Notes: a model not told the origin generated them from the letters alone. A stretch of DNA of 64,000 nucleotides from Rhodocyclaceae bacterium (GCA_030681195.1 JAUXXJ010000042.1:62001-126000), one strand, 5' to 3'; shown: positions 32,212 through 43,628, numbered from the stretch's first letter. A program made the numbers and translations.

Positions 32212-33534
32212 TCAGGGGATGGCTGCTGCTTGTAGTTGATTCAGCCGGTTGATGACTTCGATCCGGTCGAAACCGGTCGGCTGACCGGGCTGCCGCTCGG
32301 TGACTGCCAGTGCTTCGTTGTAATAGCGGGCGGCCAGCTTGGCCTGATGCAGTTGGTCGAGACTGACCGCCAGATTGAAGGCATAGCCCGCATTGGCCGG
32401 TTCGACGGTGTAGGCCTTGAAGTAGGCTTGCTGCGCGTCAGCCCAGCGCTGCTGGCGCGCATACTGATTGCCCAGCGCAAAATTGAGATAGGCAGAATCG
32501 GGCTGTTCCGCCAGCAGGGTTTTCAGGCGGCTCTCTGCCTGAATCATGTCAGTCGGTGCTCTGAGTGCCATCAGGCCCGCCAGGGCAATGGCATCCTTTG
32601 GGTCGACGTCGAGTGCGCGTTGGTAATAGCTGGCGGCTTCGCCCCATTGCTGGTTTTGCTGCGCCACGACCGCCAAGCCGCGCAGGGCATCAAGGTTGAG
32701 GGGGTCCTTGGCCAGCATTTGTAGCCAGGCATGACGGGCCAGCGTGCTTTCGCCACGACCGTAAGCTTCATGGGCCTGGATGAGTAATGGATCGGTTTTC
32801 GCGGCGGTGCTTGTCCTGCGTACGGGCGATTCCGGTTCGGGGGCGGCCGCTGCCGGGGGGGCGGGCCGCGTGGGCTTGATTTTGCGTTTGGGGGCGGCGG
32901 AGACGTCCTCTTCCTCTTCCTCGCCATGCCCCATTGAGGCGGTGGCAAGCGGGCTGGAAAAAGTCGGCGCTGGCGGGACGGCAACGGGTAGGGCGGCCGG
33001 CGGTGCCGCCACCACAGCGGGGGCTGGCATGGGTACGGAAGGCGCGGGTGGCAAATTGGGGGTGGCCACCAGACTACCTTTGGGCTGCAATTGCCACCAG
33101 AAATAGCCACCCATACCGATGGCGGCGAACAGACTGGTTAGCCCGATGGCAATCGCAAAGTTTCGGTTGTTACGGGGTTGCGGCTGCTTGGCGTCGAATA
33201 CATTGCGCGCACTGTCGCGAGCAAGTTCAGGTTTGGTTGGGAGCGGCGGCGGTTCGCGGGTAGGCTGGGGAGGCAGGGGTTTGGGGGCAGGATGCGGTGT
33301 GGGGGTGGGCCTGCTCTGTGCCGCATGGGCCAGGAATTGTTCGTCGAGTGCTTCCAGGCTGCTGGGAAGTTCGGGTAGGGCAGAGCGATTGTCTGCCTCG
33401 TTGTGCGTTGGCGCTTCCTGCTTGGAAATCGGTTCAAGCGCAAGCCCACCCTGTTCGCTGGTTTCCTGACCTTGCGTGGAAAGTTTTTGCTTTTGCTGCT
33501 CCGCCTTGCGCAGCGCGTCCATCAGCAGGCTCAC
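32212..33534 (-). CDS. mshN: MshN-like tetratricopeptide protein
   Basis: 440 residues with a GspB-like start (MSLLMDALRKAEQQKQ), one membrane helix at about 130-150 (FAIAIGLTSLFAAIGMGGYF), a long Pro/Ala-rich periplasmic linker, and at least four TPR units in the last 180 residues (for example WGEAASYYQRALDVDPKDAI). MshN proteins organise the machine around the secretin. Residues about 184-192 (AVPPAPTFS) come from repeat copy 8 in the flexible linker. It overlaps mshL by 4 bp. Confidence 0.82.
   Translation of the reverse strand: MSLLMDALRKAEQQKQKLSTQGQETSEQGGLALEPISKQEAPTHNEADNRSALPELPSSLEALDEQFLAHAAQSRPTPTPHPAPKPLPPQPTREPPPLPTKPELARDSARNVFDAKQPQPRNNRNFAIAIGLTSLFAAIGMGGYFWWQLQPKGSLVATPNLPPAPSVPMPAPAVVAAPPAALPVAVPPAPTFSSPLATASMGHGEEEEEDVSAAPKRKIKPTRPAPPAAAAPEPESPVRRTSTAAKTDPLLIQAHEAYGRGESTLARHAWLQMLAKDPLNLDALRGLAVVAQQNQQWGEAASYYQRALDVDPKDAIALAGLMALRAPTDMIQAESRLKTLLAEQPDSAYLNFALGNQYARQQRWADAQQAYFKAYTVEPANAGYAFNLAVSLDQLHQAKLAARYYNEALAVTERQPGQPTGFDRIEVINRLNQLQAAAIP
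32959..32982 (-). repeat. Dispersed 24-bp repeat, copy 8 (inside mshN)
   Basis: Exact consensus on the minus strand: GCCGTCCC then GCCAGCGCCGACTTTT, read as AVPPAPTF in a Pro/Ala-rich linker. Confidence 0.95.
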
Positions 33535-35339
33535 TGATGAGGACTCCCGAGATCAAATCGCTGTTGTTGCGGGCCTGGATTGTTGGCGAAGAAGTCCTTG
33601 TTGGGCATGAAGCGCGCCTGGTCGCGGTAGTCGCCGGCAACGCTGGGGTCGCGAATGACCGTGGGCCTGAGCAGAATGACCAATTCTGTTTTCTTCATGA
33701 CATCCTTGCGGGAGGTGAACAGGACACCGATACCCGGCAGGTTGGAAAGCATGGGCACTGCGTTGGTGTTGTTGGAGAGTTCGTCGGACATCAGGCCACC
33801 CATGACAGCAACTTCACCATCGGTGAGCCTGAGCATCGACTCCATTTCGCGAGTCTGTATTTCCGGCACAAAATTATTGATCCCTGCCGGAATGTTGGGG
33901 TTCGGGTCTCTCTTTCCTTCACCTAACAGCCTGGAAATGGTTGGCCTGACGTTAAGCAACACGGTATTGTTTTCGCTGATTTGTGGGGTCACACTCATGA
34001 CCAGACCTACCGATACCGAGTTGGGTGTGGTCGTGACCGTGGTTTGTCCGGTGCCCGTGGCCGAGGTGGTGGTATCCGCCTTGACCGTAAAGTAGACGAC
34101 GTTATCCACTACCTTCAGCATGGCAGTCTGGTTGTTCATGACGCTCAGCTTCGGGCTGGACAGCACCTTGACGTTGCCGAAGGTTTCCAACAGTTTCAAG
34201 GTGGTCGTGAAGGTACTGCCACCCGAACCGGTTTGTCTTGCGGTCAAGGTAAAGAGCCCGCTACCCGCGACGGTAGCAGCCCCTTGTGACAGGCTCAGAC
34301 CGGTCTTTGCGATACCGGCGGCAACCCGGCCCCATTCGATACCTTGCTGGTAATCGTCGGTCAGATTGACTTCGGCAATGGTGGCCTCAATCATCACCTG
34401 GCGGCGACTGCTGGCGAGAACCTGATCCAGATATTCCTGCACTTTCTCATGCTGGCGCGATGTGGCGCGTACGACGATGACACCGGCTTCCGGGTTGGCA
34501 ATGACCGACGCCGCTTCCCGGAAGGTGACGCGACGGGTGACGGTGGTGTTGTTTTGCTGGAGGGTCGCCGGATTCGGACTGGCCGCGAGGTTGGTTGGTG
34601 CGGCATTGCGGCCTGAGGGCGGCTGGGCACCGGTGCCGGAGGTGGCTTGTTCGTCTTGCCGCTCGACGATGGTCTCGCTGGATCCTGCAGGTAGGATCTT
34701 GTCGGTTTCCCGCAGAATGTCTTTGATATTGCGCTCGACAGTATCCCAGAAATTATTCTTGGATTTGCTGGTGACCGTGGTGGATGAGTTGTTGCCGCCC
34801 CCCGGAGCACTGCCGCCTGCGCTGGTGGTTGCGCCCGCACTTGTCGAGGCGATCTGGGTGCTGATGGCAACCGTGCCAGAGACGTCGCGTGACATATTGA
34901 CGTAATCCACCTTGTACGTCCGCAAGAAGGGGGTATCCGGCATGACGGCCAGGTTGGGTCCGTCAAGTTCCCAGCGCAGATCCACCTGCTTGGCAATGCG
35001 TGTCAGGAGTTGTTGCAGGGTCTGGTCGATCGCGTTGAGGGTGACGGCGCCATCAATGCCCGGATGGATGTCAACGTTGATCTTGGCGTCGCGCGCCAGG
35101 GCAAACAGCAATTCTTGTACTTTGACGTTATTGACGACGACGCTATAAGTTTCGGTTTTTGGGGTGGGCTTGGGTACGGGCAGGGTGAGCACCTGCTGCA
35201 CCGGGGCGGGAATCGATGCCGTTCCGCCAGCGCCGACTTTTTCGGCGCGCAAATGCCCCTCGCCCGGTAGCTGGGTGGGCGCGTTGCTACAGGCGGAAGC
35301 AAGCAAGGCGAGCACCGAGAAAAATGTCAGTTTTTTCAT
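33531..35339 (-). CDS. mshL: MshL-type outer-membrane secretin (lipoprotein)
   Basis: 602 residues. MKKLTFFSVLALLASACSNA is a lipoprotein signal with Cys17 as the lipidated residue. N-domains (secretin_N and STN types) follow, then the secretin barrel with VGLVMSVTPQISENNTVLLN and a C-terminal VPMLSNLPGIGVLFTSRKDV block. It is the outer-membrane pore of the pilus. An ATG at 35429 overlaps the mshM stop but would put the lipobox 47 residues in, so I prefer 35339. Residues 34-41 (KVGAGGTA) are dispersed repeat copy 9, about 17 residues after the lipobox. Confidence 0.92.
   Translation of the reverse strand: MKKLTFFSVLALLASACSNAPTQLPGEGHLRAEKVGAGGTASIPAPVQQVLTLPVPKPTPKTETYSVVVNNVKVQELLFALARDAKINVDIHPGIDGAVTLNAIDQTLQQLLTRIAKQVDLRWELDGPNLAVMPDTPFLRTYKVDYVNMSRDVSGTVAISTQIASTSAGATTSAGGSAPGGGNNSSTTVTSKSKNNFWDTVERNIKDILRETDKILPAGSSETIVERQDEQATSGTGAQPPSGRNAAPTNLAASPNPATLQQNNTTVTRRVTFREAASVIANPEAGVIVVRATSRQHEKVQEYLDQVLASSRRQVMIEATIAEVNLTDDYQQGIEWGRVAAGIAKTGLSLSQGAATVAGSGLFTLTARQTGSGGSTFTTTLKLLETFGNVKVLSSPKLSVMNNQTAMLKVVDNVVYFTVKADTTTSATGTGQTTVTTTPNSVSVGLVMSVTPQISENNTVLLNVRPTISRLLGEGKRDPNPNIPAGINNFVPEIQTREMESMLRLTDGEVAVMGGLMSDELSNNTNAVPMLSNLPGIGVLFTSRKDVMKKTELVILLRPTVIRDPSVAGDYRDQARFMPNKDFFANNPGPQQQRFDLGSPHQ
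35218..35241 (+). repeat. Dispersed 24-bp repeat, copy 9 (inside mshL)
   Basis: GCCGTTCC then GCCAGCGCCGACTTTT; one mismatch. The opposite strand is read as KVGAGGTA near the mature N-terminus of the secretin. Confidence 0.93.
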
Positions 35340-35425
35340 TTCCGGGTGGCGAGGGGGTGGTTTGACGTTGGCATGAATCGTACCTCTGCGATATGTGTTT
35401 AGCAACGTTTCGATCTGTAGGGTGT

Positions 35426-36781
35426 TCATCCGGCTGACGGGGTGTTGCGGTTTGGCTTCAGTCCAGCCACTTTGCGGGCATACGGGCGAACGTACTTCAA
35501 CTCTTCGGGAACCCGACTGAGGGCACTGAGGGCATCCCGATAGGAATCATAAAGTCCATAGATGATCCCGTAGCGGTTGGAGCGGTAGGCGCGCAAGTCC
35601 GTTTTGGAAAGTCCGGCAGCCTGTGCCTTGAGCAGATATTGCCCGACCAGTTCTGGCCGACTGGTGTCTGCGCTCGTGTAGAGCTGGATCACCCAGTGGT
35701 GCGGTGCGGCCTGCCCGATCAGTTCCTTGCCGGATGCGAGAGCGTGGTCTAGCGCTGTGGTTGCCTGCGTTGCAATATCCGCTGTTGCTGGCCGGGGGGC
35801 TTGCGTGGGCTGTGTCACCGGTGCGGGTGTCGGCGTTGCCGGCATCGGCGGGGGGGTGTCCTGATTGGTTTTGACCAATGATTGCCAGGTGCTGACGGCT
35901 AATAGGGTGACCAACGCACCGCCGATAGCCCACAGGACGGGGGCGTGACGGTGATTGCGCAGAGTCGGTGTCGTCGCAAACTCCGAATCGCGAATGGCGG
36001 CGCGAACTTCCCTGGTATCGGCCAGATGGCCGCCATTGGCAAAAGCAGCCAGCAGGGCCTTGTCGGCCAGGATGTTGATGCGCCGGGTCAGTCCGTGCGA
36101 GGCTTGTGCGATGAGTTTGATGGCTGCCGGTGCGAAGATATTGGGTCCACGATAGCCGGCGGCGCGCATGCGAAAGTCGAGGTACCTTTCGATGTCTTCA
36201 CGCACCAGAGGTTCCAAACTGAAATTGTGGGTGATGCGCTCACGCAATTGACGCATGTCGTCGCGGGCGAGCGTGGCGTTTAATTCTGGCTGTCCAAACA
36301 ACACCAGTTGTAACAGCTTATGGCGGTTGGTTTCGAGGTTGGACAGCAGGCGGATTTCTTCCAGCGTCTCCATCGGCATGGCATGGGCTTCGTCGATCAG
36401 GACGACCACCTGGCGGCCTTCCGCGTGCCGTTTCACCAACGTTTCCTGAAGGGCGCGCATGACGGCGCCACTGCGGCTTTGTTCAGGGATTGCGATACCT
36501 AACTCGTCAGCCAGCGCATACAGGATGTCGTCGCGCGACAAGGAAGGATTGGCCAGATAGATGATATCGACGGTTTCCGGCAAGCGCTCCATCAGGACGC
36601 GACACAGCATGGTTTTTCCGCTACCGACTTCACCGCTGATCTTGACGATGCCTTCGTCGTGGACGATGGCATAGAGCAGGGCTTCCAGCGTGGCGCCGCG
36701 GTTGGCACCGGAAAAGAAGAAATCGGTGTGAGGGGTGATGCGGAAAGGGGCTTCGTTCAGTCCGTAGTGTTGCAGGTACAT
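35426..36781 (-). CDS. mshM: MshM/ExeA-like AAA ATPase with SPOR-type tail
   Basis: 451 residues. The cytoplasmic AAA domain has GEVGSGKT (Walker A), VVVLIDEAHAM (Walker B) and the ExeA start MYLQHYGLNEAPF. A membrane helix near residue 290 (VLWAIGGALVTLLAVSTW) and a Pro/Thr-rich periplasmic linker lead to a C-terminal SPOR-like domain (WVIQLYTSADTSRPELVGQY) that may bind peptidoglycan. ExeA/MshM proteins help insert the secretin. It follows the response regulator by 14 bp. Confidence 0.88.
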   Translation of the reverse strand: MYLQHYGLNEAPFRITPHTDFFFSGANRGATLEALLYAIVHDEGIVKISGEVGSGKTMLCRVLMERLPETVDIIYLANPSLSRDDILYALADELGIAIPEQSRSGAVMRALQETLVKRHAEGRQVVVLIDEAHAMPMETLEEIRLLSNLETNRHKLLQLVLFGQPELNATLARDDMRQLRERITHNFSLEPLVREDIERYLDFRMRAAGYRGPNIFAPAAIKLIAQASHGLTRRINILADKALLAAFANGGHLADTREVRAAIRDSEFATTPTLRNHRHAPVLWAIGGALVTLLAVSTWQSLVKTNQDTPPPMPATPTPAPVTQPTQAPRPATADIATQATTALDHALASGKELIGQAAPHHWVIQLYTSADTSRPELVGQYLLKAQAAGLSKTDLRAYRSNRYGIIYGLYDSYRDALSALSRVPEELKYVRPYARKVAGLKPNRNTPSAG

Positions 36782-36795
36782 GGCGCCTCGGGTGG

Positions 36796-38238
36796 CTAGC
36801 GGTGTGGTTCGTCTTCAGGTGAGGCCAGGCCTTCGCGGGCCAGAACCTCGAGGCGGTTATACAGGGTGGTGCGCTGGATGCCCAGCAGCTTGGCTGCCTG
36901 GCTCATATTGCCCTTGGCCAGGCGTCGCGCGCCCTCAATATAGGCTCCTTCCCAGCGCAGCAGCAGTTTGTCCAGCTTGAAGTGCTCACCCTGTAAAGCC
37001 ATTTGCTCGATGGCATGGTTGACCAAGGTTTCGCGGCCCTGCTGTGGCACCGGCGTGGTATCCGCTGCCGGATCGAACTCTTCGGCAAGTGCTGCGGGTT
37101 CTACAGTCTGGCCGGCATGGTGCGTGGCAAGGCGGATGACGATATTGCGCAGTTCGCGCACATTGCCCGGGAAGGAGTAGGTCATCCAGAGCTTTTCGGA
37201 CGCCGGGCTGAGCGCAAAACCGGGTTGCTTGAACTGATGGGCGATTTGCTGCCTGAAATACTCAAGGAGGCGTAGCCGATCTTCCCCCAGTTCGCGTAGC
37301 GGGGGAACCGAGATGGTAAAGACGGAAAGACGGTGGTAGAGGTCGGCACGAAAGCGGCTGGCGCGAACTTCCTGCTTGAGATCCCGGTTGCTGGCAGCAA
37401 TGATACGCGCCCGCGACTGGCGCACCTGCGTTTCGCCGACACGCTGATACTCGCCATTTTCGAGCACACGTAGCAGCTTTGGCTGCAACTCGGGGGGCAA
37501 TTCGCCGATTTCATCTAGCAGGAGCGTGCCGTCACTGGCCTCTTCAAAATAGCCAGCGCGGGCTCCCGTAGCTCCGGTGAATGCCCCTCGGGCATGGCCG
37601 AACAAGGCGGCTTCGACCAGCGTCGGGGCAATGGCGGCACAGTTGAGCGTCAGATAGGGCTGGTTGCGGCGTGAGGAAAGTCTGTGCAGTGCCACCGCTG
37701 CCAGCTCCTTGCCGCTACCGGATTCGCCCTCAATCAGGACCGGAAAGGGGGTATCGGCATACTGGCGTAGTTGCATGCGCAGTTTCTGCATGGGGGGGCT
37801 ATGCCCCATGAGAGGGAGTTCGTCGACGGTTGGTTCATTGTCGATCGATAACAGTCTCAGGAGGAGTTTGCGTAACGCCTCCGGGCTTGCCGGTTTGGCA
37901 ACGAAATCGACGGCGCCCAGGGCGCGTGCATGGCGGGCATTGGCACTGTCGTTCTGTCCGGAAAGCACGACAATGCTCATCTTGGGTGCTCCTGCCAGCA
38001 GTTCGCTGATTAGCAAAAACCCCTCGTCGGGACGGTGGGGGCAAGGTGGCAGGCCAAGATCAACCAGCGCAATCGCGGGCGCTGATGCTTGGCTTTTTAG
38101 CCATGCCATCGCCTCTGGCCGTGAAGCCGCTCGGCCGATCTGAAAGTCTTCTTCAAGAAGGTAGTCGAGTGTGTCAACGATCAGCAGATCGTCGTCGACA
38201 ATGAGGAGAAGGGGCTTGCCATTGGCACCAACGGTCAT
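36796..38238 (-). CDS. Sigma-54-dependent response regulator (PrsR/PilR type)
   Basis: 480-residue NtrC-family activator. The receiver domain has the acidic pair IVDDD, the phospho-Asp in ALVDLGL and Lys in FVAKPAS. The AAA domain has GESGSGKE, GAFTGA (sigma-54 contact), and DEIGELPPELQPKLLRVLE. The C-terminus has a Fis helix-turn-helix (MSQAAKLLGIQRTTLYNRLE). It heads the MSHA-like operon. No kinase gene adjoins it; the nearest candidate is the histidine kinase at 15.7 kb, beside a prepilin with a -24/-12 promoter. Confidence 0.93.
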   Translation of the reverse strand: MTVGANGKPLLLIVDDDLLIVDTLDYLLEEDFQIGRAASRPEAMAWLKSQASAPAIALVDLGLPPCPHRPDEGFLLISELLAGAPKMSIVVLSGQNDSANARHARALGAVDFVAKPASPEALRKLLLRLLSIDNEPTVDELPLMGHSPPMQKLRMQLRQYADTPFPVLIEGESGSGKELAAVALHRLSSRRNQPYLTLNCAAIAPTLVEAALFGHARGAFTGATGARAGYFEEASDGTLLLDEIGELPPELQPKLLRVLENGEYQRVGETQVRQSRARIIAASNRDLKQEVRASRFRADLYHRLSVFTISVPPLRELGEDRLRLLEYFRQQIAHQFKQPGFALSPASEKLWMTYSFPGNVRELRNIVIRLATHHAGQTVEPAALAEEFDPAADTTPVPQQGRETLVNHAIEQMALQGEHFKLDKLLLRWEGAYIEGARRLAKGNMSQAAKLLGIQRTTLYNRLEVLAREGLASPEDEPHR

Positions 38239-38255
38239 GTGGGAATCTTACCGTA

Positions 38256-38285
38256 TTACCCCTTCATAATGAGGCTGGTTATAAT
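38256..38285 (+). promoter_or_regulatory. Putative sigma-70 promoter of the mla operon
   Basis: TTACCC, 18 bp, TATAAT, ending 35 bp before the mlaF GTG. The -10 is perfect and the -35 matches poorly. It lies in the divergent region shared with the response regulator gene. Confidence 0.5.
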
Positions 38286-38320
38286 CGCGCACTTGATAGC
38301 CAACCTCACTCCGATCTTCC

Positions 38321-39148
38321 GTGTCTCCCGATCCTCTCGTCGAAATTCGCGACCTCAATTTTGCCTACGACAATAGGGCGATCCTGACCGGGATCAATAT
38401 GACGATCCCGCGCGGCAAGGTTGTTGCCATCATGGGGTTGTCGGGTTGTGGCAAGACGACCACCCTGCGATTGATTGGTGGGCAGTTACGCCCGACATCA
38501 GGTGTCGTCCGTGTGGGTGGGCAGGTGGTGCATGAGCTTGATGAGAGCGGCCTTTACCAATTGCGCCGCCGTATGGGTATGCTGTTCCAGTTCGGCGCCT
38601 TGTTTACGGACATGTCCGTGTATGACAACGTGGCCTTTCAGATGCGTGAGCATACCGATTTACCCGAAGAGCTGATCCATGATTTGGTGCTGATGAAGCT
38701 GCATGCGGTGGGTTTGCGCGGTGCGCATCACCTGATGCCGGCCGAACTGTCCGGGGGGATGGCGCGCCGCGTGGCACTGGCGCGAGCGATTTCCCTTGAT
38801 CCGATGTTGATGATGTACGACGAGCCGTTTGCCGGGCTGGACCCCATTTCCTTGTCAATTGTCGGCGAGTTGATTCGCAAGCTCAATGATGCGCTCGGCA
38901 TCAGTTCTATTGTGGTCACGCATGATGTGCAGGAGTCCCTGAAAATTGTCGATTATGTTTATTTCGTATCAGCCGGAAAGATTGTTGCGGAAGGGACTGC
39001 CGAGGACATCAAGCATTCCCGTGAGCCGTTTGTGCATCAGTTCGTCTGGGGTGAGATTGATGGGCCGGTCAACTTCCATTATCCCGCGCAGCCTTACCTG
39101 CAGGAGTTGCATGAGCAACCAGCCAAGCCGAATGGATGGTGGTCATGA
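38321..39148 (+). CDS. mlaF: Phospholipid transport ATPase MlaF
   Basis: Cytoplasmic ATPase of the Mla complex that keeps outer-membrane lipid asymmetry. The 275 residues contain GLSGCGKTT (Walker A), [15 protein letters not shown] (signature), [12 protein letters not shown] (Walker B) and the C-terminal extension typical of MlaF. The start is GTG, with no strong ribosome-binding site. It is the first gene of mlaFEDACB-ibaG-murA. Confidence 0.95.
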   Translation: MSPDPLVEIRDLNFAYDNRAILTGINMTIPRGKVVAIMGLSGCGKTTTLRLIGGQLRPTSGVVRVGGQVVHELDESGLYQLRRRMGMLFQFGALFTDMSVYDNVAFQMREHTDLPEELIHDLVLMKLHAVGLRGAHHLMPAELSGGMARRVALARAISLDPMLMMYDEPFAGLDPISLSIVGELIRKLNDALGISSIVVTHDVQESLKIVDYVYFVSAGKIVAEGTAEDIKHSREPFVHQFVWGEIDGPVNFHYPAQPYLQELHEQPAKPNGWWS

Positions 39149-39933
39149 GCGCTGCTGATGTGTTGCGCCGCTTGGGTCGTGCGCTGACGGATCGCCTTTG
39201 GCGTCTGGGGTTTGCTAGCCGCTTCATGCTGATGACGCTGCTTTATTCAGGCACGGCATTGAAGCGTTTCCAGCTCACCATGCGGGAGATTTATTTCACC
39301 GGCGTGCTTTCACTCATCATCATTCTGGTCTCTGGCTTGTTTGTCGGCATGGTGCTGGGACTGCAAGGCTATGACACTTTGCAGCGCTACGGCTCATCGG
39401 AGGCGCTGGGTGTTCTGGTGGCCCTGTCGCTGGTACGGGAACTTGGTCCCGTGGTAGCTGCTTTGCTGTTTGCCAGCCGCGCAGGTTCTGCGATAACAGC
39501 CGAGATTGGCTTGATGAAGGCAACCGAACAATTGTCGGCAATGGAGATGATGGCCGTTAACCCGATTGCCCGCGTTGTGGCGCCGCGCTTCTGGGCCGGA
39601 GTGATCTCGATGCCTTTGTTGGCCGGCCTGTTTTCGGCCATGGGGGTGTTGGGAGGCTACTTGGTCGGCGTACAGTTGATCGGCGTTGACGAAGGAGCGT
39701 TCTGGTCGCAAATGCAGGCGGCCGTTGATTTTCGCCAGGACATCATGAATGGCGTTATCAAGAGTTTCGTGTTTGGTGTCATCGTGTCCTGGATTGCTGT
39801 TTTCGAGGGCTATGACGCCGATCCGACGGCAGAAGGAGTCTCGCGTGCGACGACCCGTACTGTGGTGACTTCATCTTTGGCAATTCTGGCGGCTGACTTT
39901 GTGTTAACTGCCTTCATGTTCAGGGGAATCTGA
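39145..39933 (+). CDS. mlaE: Phospholipid transport permease MlaE
   Basis: Inner-membrane permease of the Mla system, with 262 residues and about five membrane segments. It carries the MlaE hallmarks [20 protein letters not shown] and [17 protein letters not shown], the EQL coupling region that contacts MlaF. Its ATG overlaps the mlaF stop and its stop overlaps the mlaD ATG. Confidence 0.96.
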   Translation: MSAADVLRRLGRALTDRLWRLGFASRFMLMTLLYSGTALKRFQLTMREIYFTGVLSLIIILVSGLFVGMVLGLQGYDTLQRYGSSEALGVLVALSLVRELGPVVAALLFASRAGSAITAEIGLMKATEQLSAMEMMAVNPIARVVAPRFWAGVISMPLLAGLFSAMGVLGGYLVGVQLIGVDEGAFWSQMQAAVDFRQDIMNGVIKSFVFGVIVSWIAVFEGYDADPTAEGVSRATTRTVVTSSLAILAADFVLTAFMFRGI

Positions 39934-40403
39934 TGAATCGAGCCGTAATCGATCTCTGGGTGGGTGTGTTTGTAGCCCTTGGTTTGGCTGCCTTGTTGTT
40001 TTTGGCCCTCAAGGTGGGCAATTTGAGCTCAACGGATGTCGGGCAGACGTACAGTTTGCAAGCCCATTTTGATAATATCGGGGGCCTGAAGGTGCGGGCG
40101 CCGGTTAAGAGTGCTGGCGTGGTCGTTGGTCGGGTGGGTGAAATCCGCTTTGATCCAGAGACTTACACTGCAAAAGTGGCGATGCAAATTGATACGCGCT
40201 ATCAGTTTCCGCGCGATACTTTTGCGACCATCAACACCTCTGGTTTGTTGGGCGAGCAGTATGTGGGGTTTGAGGTCGGGGGCGATCCTGACATGCTGAA
40301 AGCTGGCGAGGTCATCAAGAAGACCCAGTCGGCGATGGTGCTTGAAAAGCTGATCAGCCAGTTCATGTTCAGCAAGGCGGCTGAGGACGAAGGTAAAAAA
40401 TAG
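39933..40403 (+). CDS. mlaD: Phospholipid-binding MCE protein MlaD
   Basis: 156-residue single-MCE-domain protein: an N-terminal membrane anchor (LWVGVFVALGLAALLFLALK), then the MCE domain (YSLQAHFDNIGGLKVRAPVK), and the lipid-channel helix near the C-terminus. It forms the periplasmic hexameric ring of MlaFEDB. It starts in the mlaE stop. Confidence 0.95.
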   Translation: MNRAVIDLWVGVFVALGLAALLFLALKVGNLSSTDVGQTYSLQAHFDNIGGLKVRAPVKSAGVVVGRVGEIRFDPETYTAKVAMQIDTRYQFPRDTFATINTSGLLGEQYVGFEVGGDPDMLKAGEVIKKTQSAMVLEKLISQFMFSKAAEDEGKK

Positions 40404-40411
40404 GAAAAGGC

Positions 40412-41134
40412 ATGCTTAACATGATCAAGCAGAGAAGTGGTTCGGTGAGAAAAATCGTTGCAGTTGCGCTTATGACAGTTGCGCTGGGCGGTTGTGCAAC
40501 TTCCGGAAATCAAAAAGACCCGGTTGAAGGCTTTAACCGAGCGATGTTTGCCTTTAACGAGGGGCTGGATGCCGTGATCATCAAGCCAGTGGCAAAGGGT
40601 TACGATGCCGTGATGCCCACACCCGTGCGCACCGGTGTGACAAATTTCTTTGGCAACATTGCCGACCTCTTCATTGGCGTTAACAACCTGCTGCAAGGCA
40701 AACCTGCAGAAGCTGCCAGCGATATCGGCCGGGTGCTGGTCAATAGCACCATCGGCATTCTCGGTTTGATCGATGTGGCTTCCGACATGGGCATGGAGAA
40801 GCATGAGGAAGACTTTGGTCAGACATTTGGCCGGTGGGGCGTTGGCGATGGTGCCTATGTGGTGTTGCCGGTTTTCGGGCCGCGTACGGTGCGCGATACC
40901 GTCGGATTGGTACTTGACGTGAAGGCCGACCCGGTTGCCAATGTCGATGATGTCTCGACGCGCAACACCTTGCTGGCGCTGCGCATGGTCGATAACCGCG
41001 CCGACTTGTTGCCGGCCGACAAAGTGATCGAGGAAGCGGCGCTCGACAAGTATGCCTATATTCGCGACGGCTATCTGCAACGTCGGCGTAGCCTGATTCA
41101 TGACGGCAACGTGCCGCGTGAACAGCAGGACTGA
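40412..41134 (+). CDS. mlaA: Outer-membrane lipoprotein MlaA (VacJ)
   Basis: 240 residues with a lipoprotein signal ending VALGGCATS (lipobox LGGC). The MlaA fold is shown by DPVEGFNRAMFAFNEGLDAV and PTPVRTGVTNFFGNIADLFI. It removes misplaced phospholipids from the outer leaflet and passes them to MlaC. AGGAAAAGG precedes the ATG. In betaproteobacteria mlaA lies in the mla operon, as here; in E. coli it is separate. Confidence 0.95.
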   Translation: MLNMIKQRSGSVRKIVAVALMTVALGGCATSGNQKDPVEGFNRAMFAFNEGLDAVIIKPVAKGYDAVMPTPVRTGVTNFFGNIADLFIGVNNLLQGKPAEAASDIGRVLVNSTIGILGLIDVASDMGMEKHEEDFGQTFGRWGVGDGAYVVLPVFGPRTVRDTVGLVLDVKADPVANVDDVSTRNTLLALRMVDNRADLLPADKVIEEAALDKYAYIRDGYLQRRRSLIHDGNVPREQQD

Positions 41135-41157
41135 CCGTTCTCACTTGGGATGAAATC

Positions 41158-41781
41158 ATGAAGCATTGGCTTGCTGCGCTGGCAGTGTTTGTGTTCGCTA
41201 TCGGTGGCGTTTCTGCGCAGGAAAAGGCGCCGGATGTTCTAGTCAAGGATGTTACCAACGAGGTTCTTGAGATTGTTCGTAGCGACAAGGACATCCGTAA
41301 CGGCAACACGCGGAAAACCATCGATCTGGTCGAGAGCAAGGTCCTGCCACATTTCAATTTCCAGCGCATGACCCAACTTGCTTTGGGGAAAGAGGCGCGT
41401 AAGGCAAGCCCGGAGCAAATGGCTGTGCTGGTTAACGAGTTTCGGGCCCTGTTGGTCAGAACCTATTCCAGCGCCTTGACCCAGTACCGTACTCAGGAAG
41501 TGGTTTTCAAGCCCTTCAAACCGGATGCGACTCGGCCGGATGATGCTGTGGTGGTATGTCAGATCAAACAGTCCGGAGGCAAGCCGATTGACTTGGTCTA
41601 TAACCTCGAGAAGACCGCGAGTGGCTGGAAGGTCTATGACATGATCGTCGGTGGTGTTAGTCTCGTGACTAACTACCGTAGCTCCTTCTCCCAAGAGATA
41701 CAGGGGAACGGTATGGATGGCCTGATCAGCAGTCTTCAGGCAAAGAACAAGTCTGCTGAAACTCGCCAGCAGTCAAAATGA
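41158..41781 (+). CDS. mlaC: Periplasmic phospholipid carrier MlaC
   Basis: 207-residue soluble carrier between MlaA and MlaD. The signal peptide MKHWLAALAVFVFAIGGVSA is followed by the Tgt2/MlaC domain with VLPHFNFQRMTQLALGKEAR and a C-terminal WKVYDMIVGGVSLVTNYRSS motif. Its stop overlaps the mlaB start. Confidence 0.95.
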   Translation: MKHWLAALAVFVFAIGGVSAQEKAPDVLVKDVTNEVLEIVRSDKDIRNGNTRKTIDLVESKVLPHFNFQRMTQLALGKEARKASPEQMAVLVNEFRALLVRTYSSALTQYRTQEVVFKPFKPDATRPDDAVVVCQIKQSGGKPIDLVYNLEKTASGWKVYDMIVGGVSLVTNYRSSFSQEIQGNGMDGLISSLQAKNKSAETRQQSK

Positions 41782-42068
41782 GCGTTTCGGTTGAGGCTAG
41801 GGCCGGTGGCTTTCATGTTGTCGGAGACATGACGCTGGAAACGGCAGCATCGCTGTTTTCAAAAGGCATTCAAATCTCAACAGAACCGACGCTGGTGTTT
41901 GATTTAACCGCTGTCGACGAGGTTGATTCCTCTGGACTGGCTGTGCTGTTTGGCTGGATGCGTGCGGCCGAGGCGCAGGGCAAGACCTTGCGGATTGATA
42001 ATCCACCGGCCAATCTGGTCAGTCTGGCGCAGGTGTATGACGTCAGCGATCTTCTGCCGCTTTCCTGA
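41778..42068 (+). CDS. mlaB: STAS-domain protein MlaB
   Basis: 96-residue STAS domain that binds MlaF and is needed for the complex. FDLTAVDEVDSSGLAVLFGW contains the conserved STAS Asp-Ser-Ser loop. It is translationally coupled to mlaC by ATGA. Confidence 0.92.
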   Translation: MSVSVEARAGGFHVVGDMTLETAASLFSKGIQISTEPTLVFDLTAVDEVDSSGLAVLFGWMRAAEAQGKTLRIDNPPANLVSLAQVYDVSDLLPLS

Positions 42069-42082
42069 CAGGCTTGAATGCA

Positions 42083-43628
<1,546 letters not shown>

